Virus record (IMG/VR): IMGVR_UViG_3300006929_000120
Span: 1 to 23,946 of that record
Source of the DNA: a virus
DNA length: 23,946 bases
Reading direction: 5' to 3' (one strand)
The position numbers were made by a program, and so were the translations under genes. The notes under the pieces are model-generated. The model had not been told where the DNA came from and did no database searches. It saw nothing but the letters and a program-made list of their open reading frames with translations. This document shows positions 22,101-23,946 of the stretch, piece after piece. Position 1 is the first letter of the stretch. Each line of letters starts with the position of its first letter.

Positions 22101-23946
22101 CTTGGGGGCTAACAAGGCCGTACCCTAAAGACCCTCTTGAGGTGTTAAGTGGTATTGTTCGATTTTGAATTGCGTCAATATCAAGGCCATCAGTGTAATA
22201 CTGGCGCTGCATCGCATCCCAAAACTCAAGACGATCTTGTGGTGTCAGAATGTTTTCGTAAGCCCAATGCCCAACTTCGTGGTACATATTTGCCAAATGT
22301 GGTCGCCCACCAACGGGTCTATCGGGTCCGCCTATACTGACTTCAGATTTAGTATTTAGGCTTGTATTCCTAGCGTAGTGCCAATCGTTTCCTTCTTTTA
22401 GGATGGGGCCGTATGACTTGTTGCCGCCTAACCGACTAATAAAGGAACGCGCTTCGGCTGCTGTTTCTGGATCACTTCTTTCAAAAATCCGACCGATTTT
22501 TTCCACGGCATCGAAGCGGTCAGCAACGGGCAACAAATCGCCTTGAGGCGCAGCCTGCGCCATTCTGTTGTAAATAAGTGTGATGGCTTCAATATGCTCA
22601 CCCATATCGTCATAGGCTGGCCATTGCGCGCTTTCTAGTTTAGAGGCTAAAGATTTAAAGTATCTATAAGAAGGGGGAGTAACGTCTGCGGCATCAAAAG
22701 GAACTTTTAAGTTAATACCTGCACGTCTTGCGACGTTATTGAGTAATGTTGCCTCTTGCTCGTTTATGTCGGCAACCTTAATTTTGTCTGCTTGATCGGT
22801 CGTAAGATCGATAGGCTCACCATAGCCGGAAACATTTCCGTATGGCCCAATTGGTGCAGCGTCAGGATCGGCCCCTTCCGGCATTGCGTCCGCTTCTTCA
22901 AACGCATTTTGAATTGCTTTTTCTCTTTGAGGCGTTTCACGGGGAACATAACGAACCTCCCAGTTTTTAATGTCTCCTTTGGGTCCGCCTTGTTGCCCGA
23001 TAATTTTTTTGACCGTGTGTCCTTTATCAGCCTGACTTTTGCCCATCATGCGGTAAGTCGTATCCCCGGTTTCAGGATCAATAAATTTTGCAGCGGCAAT
23101 CTTTTCACCAGACGCGCCTGATGGTGTTACGTCTGGTTCGGCGGGTGCCGCCCTTTGGGGCGCCTTTAACTTTTCAATTTCCTCCAGCATTTTGACTGGA
23201 TCGTTTTGATGTTTCTCGATGATCGAGCGAACTTCGTCTGTCGTTGGCGATCTACTTGGTTCTGGAGTTGGCTCTTTTTTGTCCACACGATGCCCATAGC
23301 CACGGGCTGCCAGCGCTGCTTCCTCTGAAGCAAAAGCCCGGTTTTGCATACTGTCCCAAAATGCGTCCTGTCCGCGTTTTGCAATCGTTACAGGTCCGCC
23401 ACCCTTGTTAATAAGGCGCTCACCTTCGTCTGCCGAATACCGAATAATCGTCTGAGATTGTTCGAGTGTTTTGATGTCCTCATCAAAGCGGCGTTGGGCT
23501 TCAGCATTAAGCTCGGCTTTTCCCATCCTGACTTTGTTTGCTTTGTTTTCCGCACGTATAGTTTTCTTAATTCTTGCGATCTCACCACCGGCATCCTCCT
23601 GATACCTGCGAAGAATAATTCCCCTCTCTTTGGCAACGTTTACTGCTTCTGCTCGACCTATGTATCTTGCCGGATCGACACTCTCTGTTTTTCGATCAAC
23701 GCCTTCTCCTGTCACAGAGCGCGTCACGCGCCACTGCCCACTGGCATCTTTCTCGAATTGAGTAGGTTTACCCTTTACAAGAATGGTTTGAATGCGGCCT
23801 GTGGTCGGACTACGTCCGGCACCTTCTAAATTTTTGGCGTCTACGACCCTTTGCCCGGTTCCAAAACGTCGTTGCTGACGCTCTGCAAATGAACGTCCTT
23901 CCTCTGTCGTGACAGACCTTGCCAACGTCCCGGCATCTTCATAGGA
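16132..23946 (-). CDS. giant polyvalent-type virion protein (two metallopeptidase motifs, ART domain), 5' end outside the window
   Basis: The frame is open to the window edge; TTG 23925 is only internal, so more than 2,600 residues are encoded. Numbered from 23925: a first zincin motif HEVGH (549-553) in NMYHEVGHWAYENI with PQEYFADQFSAW after it; a basic linker near 945-975 (RRKRQTRQ); a second motif HEVSH (1195-1199) with a downstream EEWFVEGFSQYL; an ADP-ribosyltransferase-like domain starting FYHGTPWG (1391) with FGRGTYLAL, a coiled-coil insert and the ending NVATFSPSMVVFDNNKVKHV; then about 900 mostly helical residues. The C-terminus (PHWGQGPWGSLIMQLKTFPL, then a Gly-rich hydrophobic segment) resembles LPD38-type regions. 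This is the architecture of polyvalent proteins thought to enter the host with phage DNA. Only one cysteine (2268) is present. It heads the endolysin-holin block. Confidence 0.85.
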   Translation of the reverse strand, partial: SYEDAGTLARSVTTEEGRSFAERQQRRFGTGQRVVDAKNLEGAGRSPTTGRIQTILVKGKPTQFEKDASGQWRVTRSVTGEGVDRKTESVDPARYIGRAEAVNVAKERGIILRRYQEDAGGEIARIKKTIRAENKANKVRMGKAELNAEAQRRFDEDIKTLEQSQTIIRYSADEGERLINKGGGPVTIAKRGQDAFWDSMQNRAFASEEAALAARGYGHRVDKKEPTPEPSRSPTTDEVRSIIEKHQNDPVKMLEEIEKLKAPQRAAPAEPDVTPSGASGEKIAAAKFIDPETGDTTYRMMGKSQADKGHTVKKIIGQQGGPKGDIKNWEVRYVPRETPQREKAIQNAFEEADAMPEGADPDAAPIGPYGNVSGYGEPIDLTTDQADKIKVADINEQEATLLNNVARRAGINLKVPFDAADVTPPSYRYFKSLASKLESAQWPAYDDMGEHIEAITLIYNRMAQAAPQGDLLPVADRFDAVEKIGRIFERSDPETAAEARSFISRLGGNKSYGPILKEGNDWHYARNTSLNTKSEVSIGGPDRPVGGRPHLANMYHEVGHWAYENILTPQDRLEFWDAMQRQYYTDGLDIDAIQNRTIPLNTSRGSLGYGLVSPQEYFADQFSAWTMQGTSNGVWKTPGYWEKVRGYVQAIFDRYFAKSTIDPELEPLFAKILPENERMKFKHGFGDPQTDAGKMHKFHFDQLELLEGQIQKAFRADSADWAFDAASMMRDWLAGRFAYNKDDPAFKHGRNFYKGIKPGHWKILRHRLLDLNQILSHSPIDSRDAQRFVNEGIVPEQYEGNTNAWMGDVLGDDAISREVREEFADLNNMYTTGAMNDWDTVVSTTDRDRVYPLLAELYDGAWKPPTGNVKEKSIEAGYTNLSHAFKILREDINASYHLAEGTPLQEIPDSIARNQVRVRQRGIGKPKKLSSQQRQRKSGAKRAAENATTPRRKRQTRQLNTPDVDETTAASVRGMSQEQLADEFVKHEGTPRGDQIGAVLYEKMKTYPVLEQTIPVPKRVMSARVEELKTLYMEAWKTGDFELEEQVAYEVSRRIHNKKNKDQKISSVVLKLSETDVARAIDNEIEANVGVSYDEGIPAQAPARIKSFIAPITHRDPEIQTTARTMLYRMLNLAGNATDKMDEVNVLTVDQVARLANTRPEGSPNAVFSDFRGENYSKLRSDLRRMAVGLNKGEVTPIEVMHEVSHAVLRSAGFPEAERKSIVDAFDVADGLLKERAFARARKNYPGENDAQIKEIAAEEWFVEGFSQYLAKRVSKNDAFKMSEQGEIEGIKLRGSLDRAIDRLVEYVVYVTNGLIGRNDVKQTYRRMMFYGDVFEKPTNPILDLYRNSVGVPRTDAAKYSNAVLRYSPENRRQSRKRFVDTGNDLTSQNGEPIIFYHGTPWGQHFDRNIYPDVVLRGTPGRGGVFGRGTYLALDPNESDYYSKMPTYESWQSQIESKGLSKEKELEALSSAQQYVGVQRDIWNLEAEIADLRAGMNDSFLGDQADINKTLNESKISDLEIELAGQKSTLMVIAENLVKDHKLDMQPLVMPVVVRAKHTARFDNTRYEPDDGFVVGLADRLQKSQAVDDGSLFNFFKEYNDLIPEERTGRALYGHLLKTLIEDRGLSREVAVDHITNALEDMGYDSLRVMHFTRGQDNVATFSPSMVVFDNNKVKHVDADVFNEADDRLYHSDFQAPVNIEIGRHALAKMNDNETEDIVLHLKEGVPPGVASGMGKIEAGKQLDVPEIEALQKANNVQLQTNSSRMIQVGFKTIGQWFKDYHPAHHRRFSQKYFALKDLLTGLPDGPSALKSWTNKVMAPISSRVSEQPKSWSRIARAMRRGTDSEAFNLLSKEEKKVANSIFTAFRQERQDLVNAGVYMGNRGDDYFPQVWDAKHITKNGADFRLALADYFVAERRATGMSEDDISKMQETNDFKEMVNKIYRTLADGENDGITFPDEARNVSAGSENIDFARMIELDKHPEALKGLEPFLQDDMDFILTKYFEASTRKIMMTEKFGVNNHGIDDYMRVMEKGKEGIIYLLTTPKVSRRAKKAKGGEDGYAEYTLVNTAHMPYEHAPGDADPFATLLMKTHAEHGRPAAEQLLRMVSPENRKGGGIPQVYERRMEGILNALDDGKMDDGSHKFNRQASHEYDHVHRMMDVYNKRPIGTPEEIKFSRGLRTVNNVSLLSFTTLTSLGDIVLPIIRAGRIGSAIKGWSKMTDPEYRKAIRNTGVAIENIMHERMIHGYGGNDSKISQAFFNGTLLTPWTDTQRKICASVGHQAFIAEQAKAQRHFVPNVPLEEQPRQFKQAWRFLKMYGLEDFAPNGPRKESLDFDDALKEPLVQEALIKFSNEAIFTPNADDVPHWGQGPWGSLIMQLKTFPLMIGRMGKEVLYNDIRLYLHDTGIRTLKNPEAVRGKGDPTRAAYFLTLGPAAGYGALTAKDIVQGRGGEENREHKPRNRDDSLMKLLGYDEKYHGDFDKYLSWYAEGMLLMGGLGLIGDLMHAAVQQRDNGAYGKMRLAGTVLGPSFGLAMSGFDIAAGGFDALTDGDTDGRGQERMAVREAARRVPVVGGISSVREAIVDGAFEPKSKSDNLFPDLFKRQY

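Noticed and set aside
527-23451. The repeated hexamer as the Neisseria DNA uptake sequence
   Set aside because: The core GCCGTCTGAA resembles CGTCTG, but the flanks here are not conserved and the genome is not neisserial in content.
16166-23829. Many plus-strand open frames of 60-160 codons opposite the giant gene
   Set aside because: They have no ribosome-binding sites, no recognisable motifs and irregular spacing, as expected of antisense shadows.

Overview
The window is a stretch of a temperate, tailed double-stranded DNA phage (or an excised or circular prophage), most probably infecting an alphaproteobacterium, perhaps a marine one. The support is a tyrosine integrase with a tRNA 3'-end attachment core inside its reading frame, a primase-polymerase/helicase, a recombinase-SSB-nuclease cassette, an M15 endolysin with holin-like membrane proteins, and a giant multidomain virion-type protein. 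The host assignment is an inference from the tRNA acceptor sequence (GCGCCCG...CGGGCGC-A-CCA, typical of alphaproteobacterial tRNA-Arg), CobT, and holin and DUF families (GTA_holin_3TM-like, DUF7220-like, DUF6378-like) common in that clade. No terminase, portal, capsid or DNA polymerase gene is visible.

Layout. (A) 2-2420, plus: the C-terminal part of a CobT-like VWA protein, then two unknown genes overlapping by 8 nt. (B) 2482-4283, plus: an orphan LuxR-type HTH protein coupled by a TGATG overlap to the integrase, whose 3' end contains attP and four GAYGTCAAARG repeats. (C) 4341-6103, plus: small early-type genes, a winged-helix-like DNA-binding protein (5002-5715), an array of 14-bp dyad repeats (5722-5775) and a small gene. 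(D) 9818 down to 6096, minus: one tightly overlapped operon with HTH/zinc protein, PD-(D/E)XK nuclease, unknown, HNH nuclease, secreted protein, glycine-rich unknown, 2OG-Fe(II) oxygenase and four small unknowns. (E) 9819-9987: a regulatory and structured intergenic region, followed by a small plus-strand gene (9988-10158). (F) 12178 down to 10111, minus: a Cro-like regulator and the prim-pol/helicase. (G) 12278-15163, plus: Sak4-like ATPase, SSB, Cas4-like nuclease, two small proteins and a DUF6378-like protein. (H) 23946 down to 15051, minus: the giant polyvalent-type protein, M15 peptidase and two holin-like membrane proteins, i.e. late ejection and lysis functions.

How it fits together. 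F and G diverge from one control region at 12179-12277. That region shares a 23-bp bipartite element (AAGATGTGT, 3 nt, GTATA[G/C]TATAC) with the region at 9837-9859, so the Cro-like protein may co-control replication, recombination and a structured transcript at 9882-9975. All three convergent gene pairs overlap at their 3' ends, leaving no room for ordinary terminators between them. Across the whole window the hexamer CAGACG/CGTCTG occurs about 80 times (about 11 expected), in several codon frames and on both strands, except across the LuxR-integrase module. This is the strongest unexplained DNA-level signal. All domain calls are from reading motifs; no database search was made.
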